A DNA stretch of 12,398 bases, from NCBI GenBank assembly GCA_030639035.1, contig DAOWDM010000073.1:1-12398 (forward strand), in the 5' to 3' direction. Source of the DNA: Alphaproteobacteria bacterium. Lineage in GTDB: Bacteria; Pseudomonadota; Alphaproteobacteria; DAOWDM01. The notes below the pieces were generated by a model. It was not told the DNA's origin. It ran no database searches and saw only the letters and a list, made by a program, of their open reading frames with translations. Positions 1 through 5,979 of this stretch are shown here, in pieces. Numbering within the stretch: position 1 is the stretch's first letter; each line of letters opens with the position of its first letter. Made by a program: the position numbers and the translations under genes.

Positions 1-823
1 ATAAAAGCTCAATTTCATCACGTCTATCACGCAAAGGTGGGATTTTTAAGTGGCAGACATTCAAACGATAGTATAAATCTTCACGAAAACGTCCTTCTTT
101 TACCATATCCTCTAGAGTTTTATTTGTAGCGGCGATTATTCTTACATCAACTTGAAAAGTTTTATCCGAACCAACTCTCTGGATTTCTCCAGTATCAAGA
201 ACACGTAGCAGCTTTACCTGTGCTTGAGGCTCCATTTCTCCAATTTCATCAAGAAAAATAGTGCCGCCATTCGCTTCTTCAAATTTCCCTTTTCTATCGG
301 CAATTGCTCCAGTGAAAGCTCCCTTTACATGCCCAAACATTTCAGATTCTAAAAGACCTGAAGCAAAAGCTCCGCAGTTTACTGTAACCAGTTTTTCACG
401 TTTACTGTTGTGATGCACAATACGAGCAAAAAGTTCCTTTCCTGCTCCAGTTTCACCTTCTAGCAAAACGGTTAGTTTACTGCCCGCAATTTTAGAGATT
501 TTTTTAAGATTTTCTATAATTTCAGTGTTTTGACCAAGGATACCCTCTATTTCAAGAGCAACAGACATTATATCAACACGATTAGCGTTTTCTTGAGATT
601 TAATGCTCCTTGTAGAAGACAGTTGCATTGTATTCAGATGCAAATATGTAGCACGCAAAACATCAAGGTCATTTATAAATTCATGCTTTTCTATTTCGCT
701 TATCAAAGGGTTTCCGACAATGCGAATTTTTATAGATTCGATTCGGGAAATGCATTCATTAACACACTTATCCTGCCCACTAAAAAGTTGTGGCGTTTGA
801 GGATATGAAGGATAATTTTGCAT
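1..823 (-). CDS. Sigma-54-dependent transcriptional activator (bEBP), 3' end cut by left edge
   Basis: Reading the minus strand from the ATG at 823-821 gives 274 codons open to the left edge. A GGAG sequence lies five bases before the ATG. Residues 1 to about 95 form an N-terminal region I do not recognise; it has no visible CheY-type receiver. From about residue 95 a sigma-54 AAA+ domain follows: Walker A GETGAGKE (123-130, K129), the sigma-54 contact loop GAFTGA (168-173), Walker B IFLDE (189-193), a sensor-I region ending AATN (231-234), and the arginine-finger region FRED...YRL with R247 and R253. Proteins of this family use ATP hydrolysis to remodel RNA polymerase-sigma54 at enhancer-dependent promoters. 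The C-terminal DNA-binding domain would lie outside the window, so the target genes cannot be guessed. The gene follows atpF in the same direction after 36 bp, with a hairpin over its ribosome binding site. The family call is secure; the signal sensed is unknown. Confidence 0.93.
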   Translation of the reverse strand, partial: MQNYPSYPQTPQLFSGQDKCVNECISRIESIKIRIVGNPLISEIEKHEFINDLDVLRATYLHLNTMQLSSTRSIKSQENANRVDIMSVALEIEGILGQNTEIIENLKKISKIAGSKLTVLLEGETGAGKELFARIVHHNSKREKLVTVNCGAFASGLLESEMFGHVKGAFTGAIADRKGKFEEANGGTIFLDEIGEMEPQAQVKLLRVLDTGEIQRVGSDKTFQVDVRIIAATNKTLEDMVKEGRFREDLYYRLNVCHLKIPPLRDRRDEIELL

Positions 824-826
824 AAA

Positions 827-855
827 AACTCCGTTTTAACTGTCGAAACGGAATT
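827..855 (-). promoter_or_regulatory. Stem-loop over the Shine-Dalgarno of the sigma-54 activator gene
   Basis: On the minus-strand transcript AATTCCGTTT (855-846) can pair with AAACGGAGTT (836-827), giving ten pairs with one U-G wobble around a 9-nt loop. The 3' arm contains the GGAG ribosome binding site of the activator gene, and three further U residues precede its AUG. It starts five bases after the atpF stop. It could limit translation of the regulator, act as a weak terminator ending the atp transcript, or do both. The pairing is seen directly; the role is inferred. Confidence 0.5.
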
Positions 856-859
856 AGCT

Positions 860-1441
860 CTAGTGAAAACTTTCCATTGCCAACTTTTCAGGTAACTCTT
901 TGATTGCAGAATCAATTATTGTATTTGACTGTCTTGCCGTTATATCTTCTTTAAAAACAGTCTTTGTTGCCGAGATGAAAATATCAACAGCCAAATGCTG
1001 TATTTCTTGAATAGACTGTTTTTCAGCCTGTTCTATATGTTCAATAGCCTGACGCTCACGCTTAGCAAAAACAGCATCAAGGTGGCTTTCTGCTTCTTTT
1101 TTAAGATGTTCAACATCAGCTTTAGCTTTTAACAGAATATCCTCTGCTTCCTGCTCTGAATTACGTATTTTATGCTGACATTCTGCAAGCAAAGCTTGAG
1201 TGTCTTCTCTGAGTTTTCTAGCTTCTTCAAGGCGAGTCGTTATTTTTTTTGCTCTAACTAACATTGCTGTATTAAAAGCTCTGGAAATAGGCTTATAAAG
1301 AAACGCTATGACAAGAACAAATGAGACAGCAACCCAAAAAGTTGAGTCTTCATAAAAAGCACCATGACCATGCACGACTTCTTCTGCCACATGACCTGTT
1401 GCTTCTTTTGCATGTTCCGTAGCTTTTGCAACTGAAATCAC
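860..1441 (-). CDS. atpF: F0F1 ATP synthase subunit b
   Basis: This 193-residue protein is the b subunit of the F0 sector, half of the peripheral stalk that holds the F1 head against the turning rotor. After a polar, histidine-containing N-terminus of about 30 residues there is one membrane helix (about 34-50, starting FWVAVSFVLV). A long charged, coiled-coil-prone helix rich in E, K, Q and A follows to the C-terminus. The start is GTG at 1441-1439, overlapping the stop of the upstream b' gene in a GTGA. AAGGA lies nine bases upstream, and no other Met occurs before residue 60, which is past the membrane helix. Having separate b and b' genes is typical of alphaproteobacteria and photosynthetic bacteria, where the stalk is a b/b' heterodimer. 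It is the last gene of the F0 cluster. Confidence 0.95.
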   Translation of the reverse strand: MISVAKATEHAKEATGHVAEEVVHGHGAFYEDSTFWVAVSFVLVIAFLYKPISRAFNTAMLVRAKKITTRLEEARKLREDTQALLAECQHKIRNSEQEAEDILLKAKADVEHLKKEAESHLDAVFAKRERQAIEHIEQAEKQSIQEIQHLAVDIFISATKTVFKEDITARQSNTIIDSAIKELPEKLAMESFH

Positions 1442-1932
1442 GACAGATGTTCCTTTATTGCTTTTTCAACGGAATCTTTCAATTCTTCGTCTTTGACCTT
1501 TATTCCGCTAAGTTTTTCAACAGTAGCAGAAGTTGTTTCCAAAGAAATTTCACGCACTTGCTTTAAAGCATTATCTTTGGCTTGAGAAACTCTTTCTTCT
1601 CCAGCTTTGATTTGCTTTTCAAGCTTGTCAGACATTTCTTTTTCTCGTTGCTCTGCAATCAAAGTTATTTCATTTCTAACTTTCTGTAGCGAATCGTGAG
1701 CAGTAGTATTCGCTTCTGTTATTACCTTTTCGTAAGCTTCTGTTATAGTCTCAACTTCAGCTTTAAGTTTTTCAGCCCGCTTCAGGTCTTCGTCAATTCG
1801 ATGTTGTCGCTCGTCAAGCACTTTGCTTATTCTTGGCACTACAACTTGAGAAATCAACAAAAACATAATGGTAAAAGTAATTACCATCCAAAAAAATTGG
1901 GCTGGATACCAGGTAATATCCAACTGAGGCAT
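1438..1932 (-). CDS. atpF2: F0F1 ATP synthase subunit b'
   Basis: This 164-residue protein is the second, b'-type stalk subunit (also called atpX in Rhodobacter literature). It opens with MPQLD, as many alphaproteobacterial b' proteins do. One membrane helix lies at about residues 11-33, followed by the conserved VVPRISKVLDERQ stretch (31-43) and a long amphipathic helix expected to pair with subunit b. The start ATG at 1932-1930 has AGGAG eight bases upstream. A strong stem-loop (1947-1990) lies just before that ribosome binding site. The stop codon overlaps the GTG start of atpF, which favours translational coupling and equal amounts of b and b'. Confidence 0.95.
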   Translation of the reverse strand: MPQLDITWYPAQFFWMVITFTIMFLLISQVVVPRISKVLDERQHRIDEDLKRAEKLKAEVETITEAYEKVITEANTTAHDSLQKVRNEITLIAEQREKEMSDKLEKQIKAGEERVSQAKDNALKQVREISLETTSATVEKLSGIKVKDEELKDSVEKAIKEHLS

Positions 1933-1946
1933 ATTTCATGCTCCTG

Positions 1947-1990
1947 TGAAATATCTGGCTCTTTTTTAAAGAAGAACCAGATATATTTCA
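1947..1990 (-). promoter_or_regulatory. Strong intercistronic stem-loop between atpE and atpF2
   Basis: In the minus-strand transcript the 5' arm (1990-1972) pairs with the 3' arm (1963-1947). There are eight pairs, a 2-nt AU bulge, then nine more pairs including one U-G wobble, closing an 8-nt loop CUUUAAAA. It starts five bases after the atpE stop and ends against the CAGGAG ribosome binding site of atpF2. No U-tract follows the 3' arm, so it does not look like an intrinsic terminator. A processing or 3'-end-protecting hairpin, or a brake on b' translation, fits better. The pairing is seen; the role is inferred from position. Confidence 0.7.
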
Positions 1991-1995
1991 GCAAA

Positions 1996-2220
1996 CTACC
2001 TGTAAAGAGTTACAAGTGCAACAACCAACATATAAAGAGCGATAGCTTCTGTAACAGCGAATCCAGCCCAACCGTATATGTCAACATCAGGCTTAACTGT
2101 AGGATTGCGACCAACAGTCTCAATCATTGTTATCCAAATTTTAGACACACCCATTGCAGGCACGATCATACCAAGAGAACACAAGGCTGCACCTATATAT
2201 CTAGCGGCTTCAGCATCCAT
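1996..2220 (-). CDS. atpE: F0F1 ATP synthase subunit c (rotor ring)
   Basis: This 74-residue double-hairpin protein is the proton-carrying subunit that forms the membrane rotor ring. It opens MDAEAARYIGAA like other alphaproteobacterial c subunits. It has helix 1 (about 8-33), a polar loop with R38-N39-P40, and helix 2 (about 50-72) with the ion-carrying E58 in VTEAIALY. Aligned to the Ilyobacter c subunit by the loop and the key Glu, the Na+ ligand positions Gln32 and Ser66 are V25 and A59 here, so proton coupling is expected. Oddly, helix 1 keeps few of the alternating glycines that pack the ring (M18, V20, A22, G24, S26), has a proline at 21, and ends with W29. The start ATG has AAGGAAG upstream. 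The length is normal. Confidence 0.96.
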   Translation of the reverse strand: MDAEAARYIGAALCSLGMIVPAMGVSKIWITMIETVGRNPTVKPDVDIYGWAGFAVTEAIALYMLVVALVTLYR

Positions 2221-2258
2221 TTTATTTCTTCCTTTTCAATTAATGACAACGTTAATAC

Positions 2259-2981
2259 TTAGTGCACATGAATTGCATCATTTAAATAAATACAACAAAG
2301 CATTGTAAAAATATATGCTTGAAGAATAGCAATTCCTGTTTCAAAAACAATAATAATTGACGCAAATGCCAAAGGCACTATGCCAAAAACTCCCAAACCA
2401 AAGACAAAACCAGCAATGATTTTCAACATAATATGACCGACAGTCATGTTGGCTACAAGTCGAACTGTAAGACTAAACGGGCGAGATAAAAAAGAAATCA
2501 TTTCAATAGGCACAAGAACCAAAGACGTTAAAAGCGGAGCTCCACTTGGGAAAAACACATGTAAAAACGCCACTCCATTTCTTTTTAGACCGAGTATAGT
2601 CAACAATATAAGGCTGCAAAAAGCCAGCCCTCCGACTGCGGCAAGATGGCTTGTATAAGTAAAACTGTATGGCAAAAGACCAAGAAGATTCCCCATGCAG
2701 ATATAAAGAAAAATCGAAAATATAAATGGAAAATACTTCATACCTTCCTGTCCGACATTTTCTTTCACTAATCCTCCGATAAATTCGTAAAGAAGTTCAG
2801 CAAGAGATTGCCATGGTCCAGGGATAAGGGCTTTTTTGTTCATCGCTAAAGTTAATAAAGTAGGACAAATAACAACAGCCAGCGTCATGAATAACGCTGA
2901 ATTTGTGAAGGAAACATCTATTCCTGCAATTTCTAATTCTACCAATGGCACAATATTAAACTGTTCAATCGGTCCTGACAT
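2259..2981 (-). CDS. atpB: F0F1 ATP synthase subunit a
   Basis: This 240-residue polytopic membrane protein is the stator half of the proton channel. It has about six hydrophobic segments. The essential arginine is R174 in RPFSLTVRLVANM (167-179), followed by GHIMLK. The last helix has E214 and Q221 in a stretch ending QAYIF, and the tail IYLNDAIHVH is typical of bacterial subunit a. The N-terminal part with QFNIVPLVEL and the PGPWQSLAELLYEF segment match the alphaproteobacterial form. The ATG at 2981-2979 lies inside the end of atpI (17-bp overlap) with AGGGA about eight bases upstream, suggesting translational coupling. Nothing looks truncated. Confidence 0.97.
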   Translation of the reverse strand: MSGPIEQFNIVPLVELEIAGIDVSFTNSALFMTLAVVICPTLLTLAMNKKALIPGPWQSLAELLYEFIGGLVKENVGQEGMKYFPFIFSIFLYICMGNLLGLLPYSFTYTSHLAAVGGLAFCSLILLTILGLKRNGVAFLHVFFPSGAPLLTSLVLVPIEMISFLSRPFSLTVRLVANMTVGHIMLKIIAGFVFGLGVFGIVPLAFASIIIVFETGIAILQAYIFTMLCCIYLNDAIHVH

Positions 2982-3300
2982 TTTGCTGTCCCTGACTAAG
3001 TTTTTTTTCTTCTCGCTTTTTTACCATACGATAAGAATTTAGTACACCTGCTGCACCACCAAAAAGTAAAAAAATTACAAATAATATTGGATCAGTGCTA
3101 AAAATGCTGTCAAAAAAGCAGCCAAGACCGCCTCCTATAACAACTCCGCCAACAAGCTCCGTTACTAATCTAAAGCCAAAATTTACACCAGAAGCTGCAG
3201 CGGTTTTTCCGTTCCCATATTTTCTTTTACCATCATTATTTGCTGCATGCAATCTAGCCTCGATATCCTTAAGTTTTGAAGCAGTGTCATTATCAACCAT
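2965..3300 (-). CDS. atpI: AtpI, ATP synthase assembly/auxiliary protein
   Basis: This small membrane protein of 111 residues has two predicted helices (about 43-65 and 71-92) after a polar N-terminal 35 residues. The glycine-rich signature of the family is present: GGGLGCFFDSIF (56-67), then TDP, GGAAGVLNSYR (81-91) and a basic tail. AtpI proteins are linked to assembly or stability of the c ring and, in some species, Mg2+ supply. They usually lead the atp operon. This is the first gene here, 43 bp downstream of the -10 box of a well-formed promoter. AGGAG lies about 12 bases before the ATG. It overlaps atpB by 17 bp. Confidence 0.92.
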   Translation of the reverse strand: MVDNDTASKLKDIEARLHAANNDGKRKYGNGKTAAASGVNFGFRLVTELVGGVVIGGGLGCFFDSIFSTDPILFVIFLLFGGAAGVLNSYRMVKKREEKKLSQGQQNVRTD

Positions 3301-3342
3301 TTATAAAAACACTCCTGACACTACTTTGCAAAGCCTGAAAGT

Positions 3343-3371
3343 ACGATACGAACTGAGCATAAATCTGTCAA
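3343..3371 (-). promoter_or_regulatory. Sigma-70-type promoter of the F0 operon
   Basis: On the minus strand a perfect -35 box TTGACA (3371-3366) is followed by a 17-bp spacer and TATCGT (3348-3343), which matches four of six -10 positions. It lies in the 88-bp gap between the DsbA-like gene and atpI, pointing at atpI. The expected start of transcription is near 3336. A 10-bp palindrome CTTTGCAAAG (3324-3333) lies just downstream of the predicted start, in the 5' leader. Confidence 0.75.
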
Positions 3372-3388
3372 GAAATGATATATATTTT

Positions 3389-4153
3389 CTATTGAAGTTT
3401 GTTTTTTTCAGCCTCAACAATCATTTCATTTAGAATCTTTTTAAATGCACGAAAACGTTGTGCACCCTCGATTTTAACTGTTCTAATTCCGTTATCAATT
3501 ACAAATGTAGGAGTAGAGTTAATCTTATGATTTTTTTCAGCATTTTTAACAATAGCTTGCAGACCATCAAATAGTTTTTCATCATTTAGGCATTTACTAA
3601 TCTCATCTTCAGTCATTCCTTCAAGACGAGCATAGCCTGAAAGCATTTCTTTTGGATTTCTTGCAAACACTAATTTCATTTGATTATCAAATAGAATGTC
3701 CAGAAAAGGATAGTAATCTGAAGAATCAACACAATGCGACAACATTGAAGCAGTAGTAGCTCGACTTCCTAATGGAAAATCACGGAAAATAAAATTAACC
3801 TTTCCGTTATCGATAAAACTTTTTTTAATTTTTGGGAGAGTCTTTTTATGAAAAGAAGCACAATGGCTGCAAGTGATTGACGAATAATCATAAAGAGTTA
3901 CAAGAGCTTCTTTGTTTCCTAAAATACGCTCTTTTAATAATGGACTGATGTTTTCAGGAACAATCTCTAAAACATCTTCTTTAAGAGCATCTTTTTTAGA
4001 AGAATTATCCTCTGTTGTTTGTTGTTTAAGAGTGTTTGAAAAAAACTCTATTTCTTTTGGAAGTTTTTCAGTCATAAAATAGAAAAGAAAAACAGCCGTT
4101 ACTATAACTGCCACAGTGCGACTAAAAATATTTACAAGACGTTCAAAACTCAT
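3389..4153 (-). CDS. Membrane-anchored DsbA-family thiol:disulfide oxidoreductase
   Basis: This 254-residue protein has one N-terminal hydrophobic segment (about 12-27) acting as an uncleaved anchor or signal peptide. A polar linker runs to about residue 75, then a thioredoxin-like fold of the DsbA/BdbD type follows. The redox motif is C95-S-H-C98 in SITCSHCASFH and the cis-proline is P215 in NSTPTFVI. Two further cysteines (C141 and C188) lie in the inserted helical domain. The FRDFPLGS segment (123-130) is typical of this family. The likely role is introducing disulfides into exported proteins in the periplasm, with electrons passed to a DsbB-like partner not seen here. The gene lies 50 bp downstream of the DciA-family gene in the same direction. 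An isomerase or a chaperone-like role cannot be excluded. Confidence 0.9.
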   Translation of the reverse strand: MSFERLVNIFSRTVAVIVTAVFLFYFMTEKLPKEIEFFSNTLKQQTTEDNSSKKDALKEDVLEIVPENISPLLKERILGNKEALVTLYDYSSITCSHCASFHKKTLPKIKKSFIDNGKVNFIFRDFPLGSRATTASMLSHCVDSSDYYPFLDILFDNQMKLVFARNPKEMLSGYARLEGMTEDEISKCLNDEKLFDGLQAIVKNAEKNHKINSTPTFVIDNGIRTVKIEGAQRFRAFKKILNEMIVEAEKNKLQ

Positions 4154-4203
4154 ATTACAAACTTTCTTTAATGAATATCAATTGTTTTAAGAAACACGAT
4201 TCT

Positions 4204-4713
4204 TTAAGTGGACGTTTTTTTGTTTATTGCTACAGCTAGCCCAAGTTCTGTCAAAGCTTTTTTTAGGCTGTCATTGTCAATATCACTGACAACTCTTTCA
4301 ATGTTAGCTGCTTCCTTTTTATCAACAACAGGCTTTGCGACTTGTTTTTTATACTGTTTTTTAGGTAAAGAACCCTGCTGAATTTTCAAAAATTTTACAG
4401 CCTGATACCCAAAATAAGTATTGATTCGTTCTATGACTCGTGGAGTTTTATGCTGAAGTTCTGTAGCATATGCACTTCCAGCAGTACGGACATGCAAAGT
4501 TCCGTTGTCTTTTTTATTTTTTTGGAAAGAGATTTTAACTGGAGAGATATGAGCAGCTAGCTCTGCACCGACAATCTCTTCCCATTTTGTCAGAATATCA
4601 ACTTCGGCAAAACCTCGTTTTCCCAAAACAGGAGCAGCAATCTTCCCTGCAAGCTTTCCAATAGCTGTAACTCTTTTAATGTGCTTAGATTTTTCCAATT
4701 TGTTTTCAATCAT
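4204..4713 (-). CDS. DciA-family (DUF721) protein
   Basis: This 169-residue soluble protein has a DUF721/DciA domain at about residues 15-110. The hallmarks are LTKWEEIVGAELAAH (41-55) with W44, the GTLHVRTAGSAYATELQH stretch (71-88) and IERINTYFG (94-102). The basic tail after residue 115 is low in conservation. DciA proteins help load the DnaB replicative helicase in bacteria that lack DnaC/DnaI, which includes alphaproteobacteria; that role is inferred from family. The ATG at 4713 has only a weak AAAGA upstream. The gene is divergent from the CheZ-like gene, and a DUF721 gene beside a DsbA-like gene is a common alphaproteobacterial arrangement. Confidence 0.85.
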   Translation of the reverse strand: MIENKLEKSKHIKRVTAIGKLAGKIAAPVLGKRGFAEVDILTKWEEIVGAELAAHISPVKISFQKNKKDNGTLHVRTAGSAYATELQHKTPRVIERINTYFGYQAVKFLKIQQGSLPKKQYKKQVAKPVVDKKEAANIERVVSDIDNDSLKKALTELGLAVAINKKTST

Positions 4714-4830
4714 AAAAAAACAATCTTTAGACGGTACATATAACCTAATATACTATTTTTAATGGTAGTATATAATGTTATAGAATATAATGTATTTAAA
4801 GTCATAAATATATTGTTAGAGAATACAAAT
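4714..4830. promoter_or_regulatory. Divergent promoter region with inverted repeat and twin TATAAT boxes
   Basis: This very AT-rich gap separates the divergent DciA-family and CheZ-like genes. A perfect 8-bp inverted repeat, ATATACTA (4748-4755) and TAGTATAT (4766-4773), is spaced by 10 bp. On the plus strand TATAATGT occurs twice, at 4771-4778 and 4786-4793, and each copy contains a consensus -10 box. Neither has a convincing -35 box at 16-18 bp, so the exact promoter is uncertain. The dyad overlaps the first -10 box, as an operator would. Confidence 0.4.
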
Positions 4831-5601
4831 ATGAGAAAAGACAAAGTCTTCAGTGCTGAAAAAAAACTTAATATAGACGGCGACATAAATGCTTTAGAAC
4901 ATTCCGATCTTGTTGAAACAATTATGTTGATGAGAGAGGAAATCTATAGACTTTCAGAGCTTCTCCAGCATAAAACACCAAGGGAACTTTCACCAGAAGA
5001 AGAAGCTATTGCAATCGCAAATGAACAAGAAAGCATTGCTATAGCAAGAATTGAAGAACAAGCTAAGGAAAATGAACACCTTAAAGTGGAAATATTCACT
5101 CTGTCGTTGGCAATACAGGATACAAAAGTTGAAATCGCTTCTTTATCTACTAATGAAGCACCAAAAAAAGATATAGGTTCAATATCTGAAGAACTTGACG
5201 CAATAGTTGCATCTACTGAAAAAGCAACAGAAAATATCTTGGATTGTGCCGAAAAAATTGATGACATGGCTAACAATATTCAAACTCTGGAAAACGGAAG
5301 CAATTCAGGTAAACTAGCAGAAGAAATATCCGCAATGACTTCAACAATATTTGAAGCTTGTAATTTTCAGGATCTTACTGGACAGCGAATAACAAAAGCT
5401 TTGAACGTATTGAGCCTTGTGGAAAAACATATTGAAAAAATGATAGAAATCTGGGGTCGTGATAACATAAAAGAGATAATCAAGAACCAGATTAGTGATG
5501 AATCTGAAAAATCACAAGAAGAAGAAGGTGTAGAGCTTAGTGGTCCTGCCAATGAAGATGAAGGTATAAATCAAGATGACATTGATGCTCTTTTTGATTA
5601 A
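4831..5601 (+). CDS. cheZ: CheZ-like chemotaxis protein phosphatase
   Basis: With the start at 4831 (MRKDKVFS) the protein has 256 residues. It is mostly helical and acidic, as expected for the CheZ four-helix bundle. The active-site signature is present as ACNFQDLTGQRI, where D181 and Q185 correspond to E. coli CheZ Asp143 and Gln147, the residues that drive dephosphorylation of phospho-CheY. An acidic linker leads to the C-terminal peptide INQDDIDALFD, which resembles the CheY-binding tails of CheZ and the CheY-binding start of FliM. An in-frame ATG at 4762 exists, but it has no ribosome binding site and encodes an AT-rich stretch overlapping likely promoter sequence. The ATG at 4831 has a weak AGAG nine bases upstream. 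No CheY or flagellar gene is in the window. The dksA-like gene follows after 29 bp. Confidence 0.85.
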   Translation: MRKDKVFSAEKKLNIDGDINALEHSDLVETIMLMREEIYRLSELLQHKTPRELSPEEEAIAIANEQESIAIARIEEQAKENEHLKVEIFTLSLAIQDTKVEIASLSTNEAPKKDIGSISEELDAIVASTEKATENILDCAEKIDDMANNIQTLENGSNSGKLAEEISAMTSTIFEACNFQDLTGQRITKALNVLSLVEKHIEKMIEIWGRDNIKEIIKNQISDESEKSQEEEGVELSGPANEDEGINQDDIDALFD

Positions 5602-5630
5602 AAGCTAAAATAATTACAGGAAAGTCTATA

Positions 5631-5972
5631 ATGGATATAGATTTGGAATATCACAGGAAATTATTAGAAACTAAACGCTCAGAGCTGGAAAGTTTGGTGT
5701 CTATGGCAAAAGATTCTACAAAAACTGTAGAACTTGACCAATCCTGTATCGGTAGACTTTCTAGAATGGACGCAATGCAAAGACAGTCAATGGCTCTTGC
5801 ATCTGAGCAAAAGCGTAAAGACGAACTTTATCGGATTGAGCTTGCCTTAAAGCGGATTGAAAGTGGTGATTACGGATACTGTATCAACTGTGATGAGCCT
5901 ATATCTAAAAAACGATTGGAATTTAATCCAGCTGTACTCACTTGTATAGATTGTGCAAGCATGAAAAAGTAA
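5631..5972 (+). CDS. DksA/TraR-family zinc-finger protein (short form)
   Basis: This 113-residue protein has an N-terminal coiled-coil hairpin (about 5-75) and a C4 zinc finger, C84-x2-C87 and C105-x2-C108, in YGYCINCDEPI...TCIDC. The motif IGRLSRMDAMQRQ (40-52) is characteristic of short DksA-like proteins. It is smaller than E. coli DksA, which has about 150 residues. Family members bind the RNA polymerase secondary channel and change initiation, often together with ppGpp. Whether this one does so, or acts more like TraR without ppGpp, cannot be told from sequence. AGGAAAG lies six bases before the ATG. It is probably cotranscribed with the CheZ-like gene and converges on truA, with only seven bases between the stops. 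Confidence 0.92.
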   Translation: MDIDLEYHRKLLETKRSELESLVSMAKDSTKTVELDQSCIGRLSRMDAMQRQSMALASEQKRKDELYRIELALKRIESGDYGYCINCDEPISKKRLEFNPAVLTCIDCASMKK

Positions 5973-5979
5973 AAACAGC

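Noticed and set aside
1947..1990. Intrinsic terminator inside the atp operon
   Set aside because: The stem is strong but is followed by CAGGAGC and the atpF2 start, with no U-tract.
1996..2220. Sodium-translocating ATP synthase, suggested by the helix-1 proline aligned with the Na+-type c subunit
   Set aside because: The Na+ ligand positions equivalent to Gln32 and Ser66 are Val25 and Ala59, so proton use is much more likely.
1696..2262. A 188-codon plus-strand open frame across atpF2 and atpE
   Set aside because: It is antisense to well-recognised F0 genes, has no homology I can see and crosses the intercistronic hairpin; it is a shadow frame.
4762..4830. Earlier ATG for the CheZ-like protein adding 23 residues
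   Set aside because: There is no ribosome binding site before 4762, and the stretch is AT-rich with TATAAT boxes and a dyad, so it looks like promoter and leader sequence.
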